Assembly (NCBI GenBank): GCA_018334055.1
Contig: JAGXSS010000096.1
Location: 1-43,930, forward strand
Direction of reading: 5' to 3'
Source of the DNA: Peptococcaceae bacterium
GTDB lineage: Bacteria > Bacillota > UBA994
DNA: 43,930 nucleotides
Part shown: positions 33,890 to 42,825 of the stretch, piece by piece
Position numbering within the stretch: the stretch's first letter is position 1
Layout: each line of letters opens with the position of its first letter
The notes under the pieces: generated by a model
The model's database searches: none
Told to the model about the DNA's origin: nothing
The model's input: only the letters and a program-made list of their open reading frames with translations
Position numbers and translations under genes: made by a program

Positions 33890-34720
33890 TTACGGAGCAG
33901 CAAACCCTTCCCCGAGAACTTCGTGTGCTTCGGTTACGATAATAAAAGCGGACTTATCTAACTCTAAGACAATTTGCTTAGCTCGAGTCAGTTCTGTCCT
34001 GCCGACGACGCATAACAGCGTCGTCTTCTCACTTTTGCTGAAGCCTCCCCGGCTCGGGAACATGGTAACGCCGCGCTCTAGTTTGGTCATGAGCACAGCG
34101 GCAATCTTGTCGGCGTCGCCGGAGATGATAAAGAGGGCCCGCGCGGTGTAAAGACCATCTTGCACGACGTCAATAATCTTTGAACTAACGAATATCGCTA
34201 TGAGGGCATACATGGCATATTCAGCCGTAAACATAATGCCGGCGAAAAGGACTACTGCCGCGTCAATAAATAAGAGGGCCTGGCCTATGCTCAATCCAGT
34301 GTAATGGGTGACCAACTTGGCCAAAATATCCGTTCCCCCGGTCGACCCGCGAAAACGGAAGACGATTCCCATGCCTATGCCAGTGATTACCCCGCCGTAG
34401 ATAGACGCCAACAGGGGATCGGCCGTGAGCACACTTAGCCCCTGGCTGAATTCCACGGCGAGAGAAGTCGCTAACGAGCCAAGAATAGTGTAGAAACCAA
34501 ACCGAAAACCGAAAACGAGAAAACTGGCGAACAATAAAGGTATATTTATCGCCAGCAGTACGATGCCTGGCGACCATCCCCACAGATGGAATAGAATCGT
34601 CGCAATGCCGCTTGCCCCGCCGGCGGCAATGCGATTTGGGATAAGCAAGGCATTGAGCCCTACACCTACGACCAGCGAGCCTAGGATGATTCCTATATAT
34701 TCCATAAAACGTCTCCACAT
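33890..34720 (-). CDS. YitT family membrane protein (DUF161/DUF2179)
   Basis: 276 residues. The N-terminal two thirds has five or six membrane helices (GIILGSLVVGVGLNALLIPN, GIATILFHLWG, VITGIGMGIVFRFRGSTGGTD), the DUF161 part. The last ~80 residues form the cytoplasmic DUF2179 domain (RALFIISGDADKIAAVLM, GVTMFPSRGGFSK, LCVVGRTELTRAKQIV). No function is established for the family. I chose the ATG at 34720 because GAGGTG lies six bases ahead. The gene is convergent with pduL and divergent from the glycosyltransferase gene. Confidence 0.88.
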   Translation of the reverse strand: MWRRFMEYIGIILGSLVVGVGLNALLIPNRIAAGGASGIATILFHLWGWSPGIVLLAINIPLLFASFLVFGFRFGFYTILGSLATSLAVEFSQGLSVLTADPLLASIYGGVITGIGMGIVFRFRGSTGGTDILAKLVTHYTGLSIGQALLFIDAAVVLFAGIMFTAEYAMYALIAIFVSSKIIDVVQDGLYTARALFIISGDADKIAAVLMTKLERGVTMFPSRGGFSKSEKTTLLCVVGRTELTRAKQIVLELDKSAFIIVTEAHEVLGEGFAAP

Positions 34721-34737
34721 GACCATCACCTCAGCCC

Positions 34738-34746
34738 ATTATACCA
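34738..34746 (-). promoter_or_regulatory. Extended -10 promoter of the yitT-like gene
   Basis: On the minus strand TGGTATAAT has a TGn extension and a perfect TATAAT (34738-34743). No good -35 box is seen. The distance to the start codon is about 17 bases, so the leader is very short. Confidence 0.5.
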
Positions 34747-34793
34747 CGAGGTGCCGGGCGCATTATTAAGGCTACGCATTCGCTTCATCCATA

Positions 34794-34802
34794 TGTTAAA
34801 AT
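34794..34802 (+). promoter_or_regulatory. Possible extended -10 promoter of the glycosyltransferase gene
   Basis: TGTTAAAAT (TGn with TAAAAT, 34797-34802) lies 33 bases before the GTG start. No convincing -35 box is present. It would form a divergent pair with the yitT-like promoter. Confidence 0.4.
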
Positions 34803-34835
34803 GACATATCAGGCATCATCGCTAGGAGGATGGCA

Positions 34836-35927
34836 GTGAATATCATCATTTTTTCGGCAAACATTGGTCATGGCCACAATCAAGTTGCCCAGGCCGTTAG
34901 TGATGAACTCCGTCTGCATGGACACACCGTGCAACAGATTGATGCCTTGGAGTTTGTCAGCCCTTTCTTTTCTAAGGTCCTGCTAGAAAGCTATCTAAAG
35001 TTGCTTCGATACACCCCGAGCATCTACGGACACCTGTATCAGCTGACAGAGGAACCGCCATTTTTTGACTTCTCAGCGATTATCAACAACTTATTTTGCA
35101 CCATGTTTAATAAGTTGCTATCCCAGTTCAAGCCTGATGCTATCATTTGCACCCACAGTTTTCCAGCAGGATTTCTCTCTGCTCTAAAAGTTCGCCTTGA
35201 CATTAAGGTCCCGCTGTTTGTAGTGATCACAGATTACACCGTGCATTACACCTATGTGCATCCTGCGGTAGATACCTATGTAATTGCTTCTCCGAAGCTA
35301 TCCTATCTATTAAAGCACATCGGTGTGGAAGAACGCCAAATCGCTCCGCTCGGCATTCCCCTGCGCCGCAGGTTTGACAACCCGCCATGCAAAGCAAAAG
35401 CAAGGCAGTTGCTTTGCCTTGCTAATAAGCCCACATTGCTCCTCATGGGTGGCGGCTTGGGGATGGGTACTTCAGTAGAGATGGTGCGCCTGCTGGACCA
35501 TTACCTTGATGGTCTGCAGTTATTAGTCATTACCGGGAAGAACGATGCTTTGCATCGCGAACTGCTAGCATCGCGCTTTGGGACTGATGTGCATATCGCA
35601 GGGTATGTGGACAATGTCGAGTATTACATGGCGGCGGCGGATCTATTAGTCACCAAGCCTGGAGGCGTCACTTGTGCCGAGGCCTTGGCTATGGGCCTGC
35701 CTATGGCAGTCGTGTCCCCCATTCCTGGCCAAGAGTTTCGCAATGCCTCTTTTTTAGTCGAACAACAGGTTGCCATTCAGTTGGATGTCAATTTCCTTGC
35801 GCCAAAGCTTGTAGACCTAGTGGGGGATGAACTTCGCTTGTCCTGCATGAGCAACTTGGCTAGGCGCCTAGCCAAACCAAAAGCCACTGCCCACTTAGTG
35901 GAGCAGCTGCAAGGGTCGAAAAATTAA
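34836..35927 (+). CDS. UgtP/MGDG-synthase-like glycosyltransferase
   Basis: 363 residues from GTG at 34836; AGGAGG (34824-34829) abuts the in-frame ATG at 34830 and so favours the GTG. The N-terminal domain has the MGDG synthase pattern (IIIFSANIGHGHNQVAQAV, then VPLFVVITDYTVHYTYVHP). The C-terminal GT28 domain has LLLMGGGLGMG, the LLVITGKND and HIAGYVDNVEYYMAAADLLVTKPGGVTCAEALAMGLP type donor site. Such enzymes add glucose or galactose to diacylglycerol, making glycolipids and lipoteichoic acid anchors at the membrane. Which sugar is used cannot be read from the sequence. Confidence 0.88.
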   Translation: MNIIIFSANIGHGHNQVAQAVSDELRLHGHTVQQIDALEFVSPFFSKVLLESYLKLLRYTPSIYGHLYQLTEEPPFFDFSAIINNLFCTMFNKLLSQFKPDAIICTHSFPAGFLSALKVRLDIKVPLFVVITDYTVHYTYVHPAVDTYVIASPKLSYLLKHIGVEERQIAPLGIPLRRRFDNPPCKAKARQLLCLANKPTLLLMGGGLGMGTSVEMVRLLDHYLDGLQLLVITGKNDALHRELLASRFGTDVHIAGYVDNVEYYMAAADLLVTKPGGVTCAEALAMGLPMAVVSPIPGQEFRNASFLVEQQVAIQLDVNFLAPKLVDLVGDELRLSCMSNLARRLAKPKATAHLVEQLQGSKN

Positions 35928-35944
35928 CTCTCAGGGGGAAAGAC

Positions 35945-37270
35945 ATGCATTACATGTTGCATACTTTCGGCTGCCAAATGAATGTAGCCGATGCTGAAGT
36001 TTTAGCCGGTCACTTAGAGAACATGGGGTATTCGGAAACGACAACAGAGGAATTGGCTGATGTCATCTTGCTTATCACTTGCTGTGTGCGCGAGCATGCT
36101 GAAAGCAAGGTTTACGGTAAAATTGGTGAACTATATAGCCTAAAGCAAGAGCGTCCCGAGATTATCTTGGGCGTTGGTGGTTGTATGCCCCAGCAGGAAG
36201 ATGTAGCGAGCAAGCTGAAACAGCGTTTTCCCTACTTGGACCTTGTTTTTGGCACGCATAACCTCTCTTCTTTTCCGGAGTTATTTGACCAAGCCAGGAG
36301 TTCGGGGAGCACAGTGGTGGAAGTTCTCCATGGAGTGGGCGGAATCACCGAGAATATGCCGCGCGTGCGACGGGATAATCTCAAAGCTTGGGTTACGATT
36401 ATGTACGGATGTACAAATTTTTGTACATATTGCATTGTCCCCTATGTCAGGGGACAGGAGCGCAGTCGCGAGATGTCGGCCATACTAACCGAGATTTGCG
36501 ATCTAGCAGAGCGTGGCTATCGGGAGGTGACCCTCCTTGGTCAAAATGTTAACTCTTATGGTAAAGACCTCGTGACTCAACCCGATTTTGCCGATCTACT
36601 ACAAAACATCGAACAAATTTCGGGTATCGAGAGGGTGAGATTTATGACCTCGCACCCGAAAGACTTTTCTCGAAAATTGATTGCCGTGCTTGCGTCCAGC
36701 AAAAAAATCTGTCAACACTTGCACCTACCGGTGCAGAGCGGCAGCAATCGCATCTTACAGGCCATGAACAGAGGCTACAGCAGGGAGCACTACATCGCTT
36801 TAGTAGATGAGATTCGTCGTTCTAGCCCCGGTGCCGTACTCACCACCGACATCATAGTCGGTTTTCCCGGCGAAACAGCGGAGGACTTCGGGGAAACACT
36901 GAGCCTGGTCAGGGAAATTTGTTTTGATGCGGCCTTTACCTTTGCCTATTCTCCTCGTTCCGGGACGGTTGCCGCTACCTGGGCAGAGCAATTAAGCAAG
37001 GAAGAAAAAAAAGAGCGTCTTAAGCGACTTAACGACATGGTCAATGAGATTGCCTTAGAGCGAAATATGCTTCTCGTCGACCAAATTGTCGAAGTGCTGG
37101 TAGAGGGACCAAGCAAGACCGATGAAGCCATGCTTACCGGCCGCACATGTGGCAACAAGCTGGTTCATTTCCCTAGCGACCCGTCGGTAATCGGGAAAAT
37201 ACTTGATGTGCAAATCACAAAGGCGCAGACCTGGAGTTTATTTGCCCTACCGGTGGGCATTCCGAGATAA
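35945..37270 (+). CDS. miaB: tRNA-2-methylthio-N6-dimethylallyladenosine synthase MiaB
   Basis: 441 residues. MiaB adds the methylthio group to i6A37 of tRNAs reading UNN codons. Ligands of the auxiliary cluster are Cys10 (TFGCQMN), Cys46 (ITCCVRE) and Cys79 (GVGGC). The radical SAM cysteines are 156, 160 and 163 (YGCTNFCTYC). A TRAM domain ends the protein. The family's NTC motif here reads ITC, with the cysteine kept. MiaA, which makes the substrate modification, is encoded 4 kb downstream. The ribosome site is AGGGGG, and mutS follows after 25 bases. Confidence 0.93.
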   Translation: MHYMLHTFGCQMNVADAEVLAGHLENMGYSETTTEELADVILLITCCVREHAESKVYGKIGELYSLKQERPEIILGVGGCMPQQEDVASKLKQRFPYLDLVFGTHNLSSFPELFDQARSSGSTVVEVLHGVGGITENMPRVRRDNLKAWVTIMYGCTNFCTYCIVPYVRGQERSREMSAILTEICDLAERGYREVTLLGQNVNSYGKDLVTQPDFADLLQNIEQISGIERVRFMTSHPKDFSRKLIAVLASSKKICQHLHLPVQSGSNRILQAMNRGYSREHYIALVDEIRRSSPGAVLTTDIIVGFPGETAEDFGETLSLVREICFDAAFTFAYSPRSGTVAATWAEQLSKEEKKERLKRLNDMVNEIALERNMLLVDQIVEVLVEGPSKTDEAMLTGRTCGNKLVHFPSDPSVIGKILDVQITKAQTWSLFALPVGIPR

Positions 37271-37295
37271 AGCGATAAGAGCTCACTAAAGGGGT

Positions 37296-39893
37296 GTGGT
37301 TCTGCTGTCAAAATATACACCGATGCTCCAACAGTATCTCGATATCAAGGCTATGCACCGTGACTGCATCCTTTTTTTTCGCTTAGGAGATTTTTATGAA
37401 ATGTTTTTTGACGATGCAGAGGTTGCCTCTCGACTCCTAGGCATCACGCTCACTGCACGGGATGGCGGGACTGCGGGCAAGGTGCCCATGTGCGGAGTGC
37501 CGTTCCACGCAGCTGAGTCTTACCTAGCGCGCTTAATCAGTCTAGGGCATAAGGTAGCCATCTGTGAGCAGGTAGAAGACCCTCGGGATGCGAAGGGTCT
37601 GGTTAGGCGTGAGGTAGTTCGCACCATCACCCCCGCGACGGCCCACGATGCCCCGTCCGACACCAACAGCTACATACTTTGTTGGCTGGACAGTGATGAT
37701 GCATGCGCACTCGCTGCTGTGGACTACACTACGGGCTCCTCATTGGGACGAATATTCCAAGGCAAGCGCCGCCATGAACAGGCAGCTGACGAAATCTTGC
37801 GCCTTGCCCCGAAAGAGATAATTGTCTCTACTGCCGAATTGCCTGACGAAATCCGAGCAGCTTGCACCAGGCAACAAGCCCTTGTGCGGCAAACCTCTCT
37901 GTTGTCGTCCGACGAGGCCAGCGAAGTAGTTTATGCTACGTGGGGTGAAACAAACTTGGCGTCGCTGCTGCAGCAGGCCCTAGGAGAAATTATCTACTAC
38001 TTGAGGCAACTTAAAGTAGGAGGTTTCGGACACTTCACCCTGCCGGTGGTTGAATCCGTCCAGGGGGGCATGGCCCTTGATATCGCTACCCGGCGCAATC
38101 TGGAAATTACCGTTGCTCTGCGCAGTGGCGAACGCGAGGGGTCGCTGCTCTGGGTTTTGGACTATACAGTTACGGCCATGGGAGCGCGGTTAATCAAGCA
38201 GTGGCTAGAGCAACCGCTAGTAAATATTAGCCGGATTAGTGCCCGTCTCAATGCTGTGGAGGCTCTTCACGAGCAGAACATGTGGCGTACCGAGCTACGG
38301 GCGGCGCTCGGGCGAGTTTACGACCTTGAGCGCTTGCTATCTAAGGTGACTGGCAATACAGCCAACCCCCGCGATATGTTCGCTTTAGCTACATCAATGA
38401 CTGCGGTCGGCAAAGTAAAGAATTTGCTGCAAGGGACGGCAGTGGCATTGCTAGTGGAGATATACCAGGAGCTAAACCCGCATGAGGACTTCCAGCACTT
38501 ACTTTTGACCGCACTTGACCACAACGCGCCACTTAGTTATCGCGAGGGAGGAGTCATTAGGCCGGGGTTCAGTAGCGAGGTTGACCGTCTCCGCGCCATC
38601 AGTCAAGATACAAAGGTGCTTCTCGCCTCATTTGAGTCTCGAGAGAGAGAGGCCACGGGAATCAAATCCCTCAAGGTAGGTTATAACAGAGTATTCGGCT
38701 ACTACCTCGAAGCCACCAATAGCCACCTCGCCTCAATACCACCTCGGTATCATCGCAAGCAGACCTTAGCTAATGGGGAGCGCTACATTACTGAGGAGCT
38801 GAAAGAGCTAGAAAATGCCATATTAACGGCCGAAGACCGCCTAGTCACCTTGGAAGAAGAGCTCTTTCTTTCCCTACGCGAACAGGCAGCGGGACTATCC
38901 GGGAGCATGGTGCAAGTCGCGCGTCAACTTGCCATCCTTGACGTCTTGCAGTCCTTCGCGGAGGCTGCGGTTCGGCACCGATTTTATAGGCCGGAAGTAA
39001 CATTTGGGCAGACCATTACCATCAGTAATGGCCGCCACGCCGTAGTTGAACGAACACTCGGTAGCCATGCCTTTGTCCCCAATGACACCCACCTCCGGCA
39101 AGGCGAACTGGCGGTTCTGACCGGGCCAAATATGGCCGGAAAGTCAACGTACATGCGACAGGTAGCCTTAATTGTGCTCATGGCGCAGGTGGGTTGCTTT
39201 GTGCCAGCTGAAAAAGCAGTAATCGGATACGTTGACAGGATATTCACCAGGGTTGGCGCGGCAGATGACCTCTATAGCGGACATAGTACTTTTATGTTAG
39301 AGATGTTGGAGACAGGCACGGCGCTGACTGAAGCCACCAGTAGAAGCTTACTGCTATTTGATGAGGTCGGCCGGGGGACGAGCACCTATGATGGCATGGC
39401 CTTAGCCCAAGCCATTATGGAATTTGTTCATGACCACATCCAAGCACGCACCATCTTCTCCACCCATTATCACGAACTGACGGGCCTCTCCCAGAGCCTC
39501 ACGCGCTGTCACAACTACGTGGTGGCAGTTTTGGAGAGTGGCAAAGAGGTGGTCTTCTTGCATCGAGTACATCCGGGCAAGGCCAACAAGAGTTATGGTA
39601 TTCATGTCGCCCGCATGGCCGGTTTACCTCCCTCTGTTGTCAAAAGAGCCGTTGCCCTCCTTAAGGACCATGAGAGCAGCCAACGCCAGCCGTACCACCA
39701 GGGTAACTTCTTAGGGGATGTCGCTGAAGTAGCAAAAGCTGTAGAGATTGATGCCCGTACGACAGCTGCTCTCGACATGTATAATCAAGTAGCGAACATG
39801 GCTCCGGAAGCTTTGACCCCTCTACAGGCACTGAACTTGCTGCATGATCTAAAAGAAAAAACCCTAAAAGAGCGTGAAAACGATGAAAATTAA
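37296..39893 (+). CDS. mutS: DNA mismatch repair protein MutS
   Basis: 865 residues. MutS recognises mismatches and small loops; the Phe-x-Glu wedge is Phe33-Tyr34-Glu35 (GDFYEMFFDDAE). Walker A is GPNMAGKST (610-618), followed by DEVGRGTSTYDGMA and THYHELTGL. The C-terminal tail has the usual tetramer/MutL-contact region. The start is unclear: the GTG at 37296 lies only one base after AAAGGGG (37288-37294), while CTG codons at 37302 or 37305 are better spaced and would give the family start SKYTPMLQQY. I keep the GTG with that caveat. mutL overlaps the end. Confidence 0.95.
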   Translation: MVLLSKYTPMLQQYLDIKAMHRDCILFFRLGDFYEMFFDDAEVASRLLGITLTARDGGTAGKVPMCGVPFHAAESYLARLISLGHKVAICEQVEDPRDAKGLVRREVVRTITPATAHDAPSDTNSYILCWLDSDDACALAAVDYTTGSSLGRIFQGKRRHEQAADEILRLAPKEIIVSTAELPDEIRAACTRQQALVRQTSLLSSDEASEVVYATWGETNLASLLQQALGEIIYYLRQLKVGGFGHFTLPVVESVQGGMALDIATRRNLEITVALRSGEREGSLLWVLDYTVTAMGARLIKQWLEQPLVNISRISARLNAVEALHEQNMWRTELRAALGRVYDLERLLSKVTGNTANPRDMFALATSMTAVGKVKNLLQGTAVALLVEIYQELNPHEDFQHLLLTALDHNAPLSYREGGVIRPGFSSEVDRLRAISQDTKVLLASFESREREATGIKSLKVGYNRVFGYYLEATNSHLASIPPRYHRKQTLANGERYITEELKELENAILTAEDRLVTLEEELFLSLREQAAGLSGSMVQVARQLAILDVLQSFAEAAVRHRFYRPEVTFGQTITISNGRHAVVERTLGSHAFVPNDTHLRQGELAVLTGPNMAGKSTYMRQVALIVLMAQVGCFVPAEKAVIGYVDRIFTRVGAADDLYSGHSTFMLEMLETGTALTEATSRSLLLFDEVGRGTSTYDGMALAQAIMEFVHDHIQARTIFSTHYHELTGLSQSLTRCHNYVVAVLESGKEVVFLHRVHPGKANKSYGIHVARMAGLPPSVVKRAVALLKDHESSQRQPYHQGNFLGDVAEVAKAVEIDARTTAALDMYNQVANMAPEALTPLQALNLLHDLKEKTLKERENDEN

Positions 39894-41565
39894 CCTCCTG
39901 CCGACCGAACTGGCCAACCAAATTGCTGCGGGGGAGGTCATCGAGCGACCAAGCTCAGCCGTAAAAGAGTTAGTCGAGAACGCCATAGATGCCAAGGCGG
40001 AAAACATCGGCATTGACATTCGCGCGGGGGGTCTTGAACTCATCCGCGTTACTGATGATGGTTGCGGTATGGACGAAAATGATTTACGCATCTGCCTATT
40101 ACGCCATGCCACCAGCAAACTGCTTACCCTGACAGACCTCTTCGCCATAGAAACTTTGGGCTTTAGGGGTGAAGCCTTGCCTAGTATCGCTGCGGTCAGC
40201 GCGGTAACCATTCGCAGTCGAACCAAGGAGGCCGAAGAAGGGTACAAACTACATTGTCGTGGTGGAGAACAAGTTGAGTTTGTCCCTGTGGGCATGCCCC
40301 AAGGCACCATCATTGAAGTGGGCGACCTCTTTTTTAATACGCCGGCGCGACTCAAATTCATGAAGAGTCACAGCTCGGAGGGACAAAAGGTGCTCCAAGT
40401 GGTGGAAAGGCTTGCTTTATCCCACCCTAGCGTGCGATTCACCCTGCGGGTGGATGATCGAGTGGTTTTGCAGACGCCTGGGCATGATAAATTAATTGAC
40501 ACCGCTTTGTCAGTTTTCGGACGTGATGTTGCCGGTCAATTAAACTATTTTCCACCAACGCCTGCCAGGTCGCTGACACTCTCAGGTGTACTGGGGACCC
40601 CGTCATTGCATCGCCACAATCGAATGTGGCAGAGCTTCTTCCTCAATGGACGCTATATTGAGAATAGACGGTTGGCAGCCCTCCTCGAACAAAGCTACCG
40701 CACCCTTATCCCTGCAGGCCGATACCCGGTGGCGATACTCCACTTGACGGTTCCTGCACATGAGGTTGATGTCAATGTGCACCCGACCAAGATCGAAGTG
40801 AGATTTCGCGATGAGAAGGCTGTGTTTGGAGAATTCATGACTGTCTTGCGCAATCAACTGTATCTTATGGCCAACAAGCAAGCGGGACGCGTGGCACACC
40901 ACACCTCTGGCCCACAAAGTACAGTCAATCCAACATTCAGTTACGATTTTCGGGATGCTACTACTCCGCTGTCAATCCCTTTTATCAAGGAGCAACTGAC
41001 AATCATCCCCCCTACTTCGACGTACCGTTTGATTGGGCAAGTATGTTTGGGTTACATTCTCATTGAGAAACATGGGAAGTTGGTTATAGTCGATCAACAT
41101 GCCGCTCATGAACGGGTCTTGTGGGAGCAACTGATGGAGCAAGACGGAGGTATCCAAAACCTAGCACTGCCTTTGTCCATTGACTTTGGCACTTTAGCAC
41201 ACTTCTTACCGCGTTACTTGCCCTATTTTGCGAGTTTAGGATTCTCCCTTGAGCACTTTGGGGGCAGCTCCTACGTACTGCGTTCCCTGCCGGCTACTTA
41301 CATGGGCAACTTTGATGCCGATATATTACGTGACCTAGTCGCTGATATGGAGTCGGACAACTTGGCGCGAGGCAAGGAGGTTCTTGCCGCAAAAGTGGCC
41401 TGTAGAGCCGCCGTCAAAGCAGGAACTAAATTGTCACCGAGCGCAATGGTCGAACTCCTTGATAAACTTTTTGAAACTAAGTTGCCTTTCAGCTGCCCAC
41501 ACGGTCGCCCAATCGAAGTGGCCTTTACGGAGGCTGAACTTTATAAACTCTTTCACCCGAAGTGA
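39883..41565 (+). CDS. mutL: DNA mismatch repair endonuclease MutL
   Basis: 560 residues from the ATG at 39883, 11 bases inside mutS. The GHKL ATPase motifs are VENAIDA (Glu32, Asn33), DDGCGM (Asp59, Gly60) and GFRGEAL. The C-terminal domain contains DQHAAHERVLWE (404-415), that is DQHA(X)2E(X)4E, the metal-binding motif of nicking MutL proteins found in bacteria without MutH. ACRAAVKAG and the CPHGRP motif near the end complete that site. No mutH is seen. The weak ribosome site and overlap suggest coupling to mutS translation. Confidence 0.95.
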   Translation: MKINLLPTELANQIAAGEVIERPSSAVKELVENAIDAKAENIGIDIRAGGLELIRVTDDGCGMDENDLRICLLRHATSKLLTLTDLFAIETLGFRGEALPSIAAVSAVTIRSRTKEAEEGYKLHCRGGEQVEFVPVGMPQGTIIEVGDLFFNTPARLKFMKSHSSEGQKVLQVVERLALSHPSVRFTLRVDDRVVLQTPGHDKLIDTALSVFGRDVAGQLNYFPPTPARSLTLSGVLGTPSLHRHNRMWQSFFLNGRYIENRRLAALLEQSYRTLIPAGRYPVAILHLTVPAHEVDVNVHPTKIEVRFRDEKAVFGEFMTVLRNQLYLMANKQAGRVAHHTSGPQSTVNPTFSYDFRDATTPLSIPFIKEQLTIIPPTSTYRLIGQVCLGYILIEKHGKLVIVDQHAAHERVLWEQLMEQDGGIQNLALPLSIDFGTLAHFLPRYLPYFASLGFSLEHFGGSSYVLRSLPATYMGNFDADILRDLVADMESDNLARGKEVLAAKVACRAAVKAGTKLSPSAMVELLDKLFETKLPFSCPHGRPIEVAFTEAELYKLFHPK

Positions 41566-41573
41566 GGATTAAG

Positions 41574-42509
41574 ATGAAACCACGAGTTTTAGCGATTGTT
41601 GGCCCCACGGCGGTGGGGAAGAGTGAGCTGACTTTACATTTAGCCGCCAGACTAGACGGGGAAATTATCTCCGCGGATTCGATGCAAGTATATAGAGGCA
41701 TGGATATCGGCACAGCCAAACCATCCCCGGCTGAAAGATGCCTCCGTCCACACCATCTGATCGATGTGGTGGAACCTGGCGCAACCTTTAGCGCCGCCGA
41801 TTATCAGTTATTAGCAAGAGCGGCCGTCCGAGACATTCTTGGCCGCGGCAAACTGCCAATATTCTCTGGCGGTACGGGTCTCTACCTACGTGCCGCCATT
41901 GATGACTATAATTTTACGGCAACAGAGAGCAATGATCTCGTGCGCAACAAACTGCACCAAGAAGTACGGGAGGCCGGTTTGGCGGCTCTATACACGCGTC
42001 TGCGGCATGTTGATGCAAAGGTGGCGATGCGCCTTGATCCCAATGACCAGCGACGCATTCTGCGCGCGCTCGAAGTGTTTGAGACCACCGGCAGACCACT
42101 CAGTGCTTGGGAATCAGAAAAAGACATTAGGTCTTCAATATACGATGTTATCTTGATAGGTCTAATTCGTCCGCGGGATGAGTTGTACTCGCGCATTGAC
42201 GAGAGGGTGGAGCAAATGATTACGAGTGGCCTGCTAGAGGAGACCAGGCGACTCTATGAAGGCGGACTGAGTTTTGTTGCCGGACAAGCCCTCGGTTACA
42301 AGGAGTTGCAAGCCCATCTCGAGGGGCAGAGCACCTTGGAAGAAGCCAAAGAGCGGCTAAAAAGACAGACTAGACGTTTCGCCAAGCGCCAACTGACTTG
42401 GTTTCGTGCGGATCCGCGTATCCAATGGGTAGACGCAGGGGACCTGCGGCAGGCAGAAGGTACCATCTTGGAAATTCTTGCAAAGGAGTGGGGGATGCAT
42501 TACAATTAG
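41574..42509 (+). CDS. miaA: tRNA dimethylallyltransferase MiaA
   Basis: 311 residues from the ATG at 41574, with GAGG nearby ahead. MiaA transfers a dimethylallyl group to A37 of tRNAs reading UNN codons, giving MiaB its substrate. The P-loop is GPTAVGKS (10-17); ADSMQVYRGMDIGTAKP is the tRNA/substrate site and FSGGTGLYLRA the family signature. It lies eight bases after mutL and 26 bases before hfq, the standard order mutS-mutL-miaA-hfq. Confidence 0.95.
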   Translation: MKPRVLAIVGPTAVGKSELTLHLAARLDGEIISADSMQVYRGMDIGTAKPSPAERCLRPHHLIDVVEPGATFSAADYQLLARAAVRDILGRGKLPIFSGGTGLYLRAAIDDYNFTATESNDLVRNKLHQEVREAGLAALYTRLRHVDAKVAMRLDPNDQRRILRALEVFETTGRPLSAWESEKDIRSSIYDVILIGLIRPRDELYSRIDERVEQMITSGLLEETRRLYEGGLSFVAGQALGYKELQAHLEGQSTLEEAKERLKRQTRRFAKRQLTWFRADPRIQWVDAGDLRQAEGTILEILAKEWGMHYN

Positions 42510-42535
42510 GCTGACTAATAAGAGGGAGGCTAGAA

Positions 42536-42778
42536 ATGTCTAAACTTATACTCAATCTACAAGACCTATTCCTCAACCAGGTGCGCAAAGAGAATCTGCC
42601 GGTCACGATTTACCTCAACAATGGATATCAACTAAAAGGCATTATTAAGGGATTTGATAACTTTACCTTGGTCATGTTGGATGCTGAGGGTCGGCAGCAG
42701 CTTGTGTACAAGCACGCTATCTCTACGGTACAACCAGCCCGCTCTGTCAACCTCGGTTTGGCCGAAGGAGACAATTAG
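42536..42778 (+). CDS. hfq: RNA chaperone Hfq
   Basis: 80 residues, an Sm-like hexamer-forming protein that binds small RNAs and mRNAs. Sm1 is visible in [21 protein letters not shown] and Sm2 in VYKHAISTV, with the conserved YKHA contact. The C-terminal tail is short ([14 protein letters not shown]), as usual in Gram-positive bacteria. GGGAGG lies upstream of the ATG. It closes the miaB-mutS-mutL-miaA-hfq unit and is followed at once by a bidirectional terminator. Confidence 0.95.
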   Translation: MSKLILNLQDLFLNQVRKENLPVTIYLNNGYQLKGIIKGFDNFTLVMLDAEGRQQLVYKHAISTVQPARSVNLGLAEGDN

Positions 42779-42782
42779 GAAC

Positions 42783-42822
42783 AAAAAAAAGGAGTCTCCC
42801 TCTTGGGGAGGCTCCTTTTTTT
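42783..42822. terminator. Bidirectional terminator between hfq and the symporter gene
   Basis: Eight A (42783-42790), GGAGTCTCCC, loop TCTT, GGGGAGGCTCC and seven T (42816-42822) form an intrinsic terminator usable from both strands. It serves hfq on the plus strand and the convergent symporter gene on the minus strand, whose stop lies at 42826. Confidence 0.9.
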
Positions 42823-42825
42823 GTT

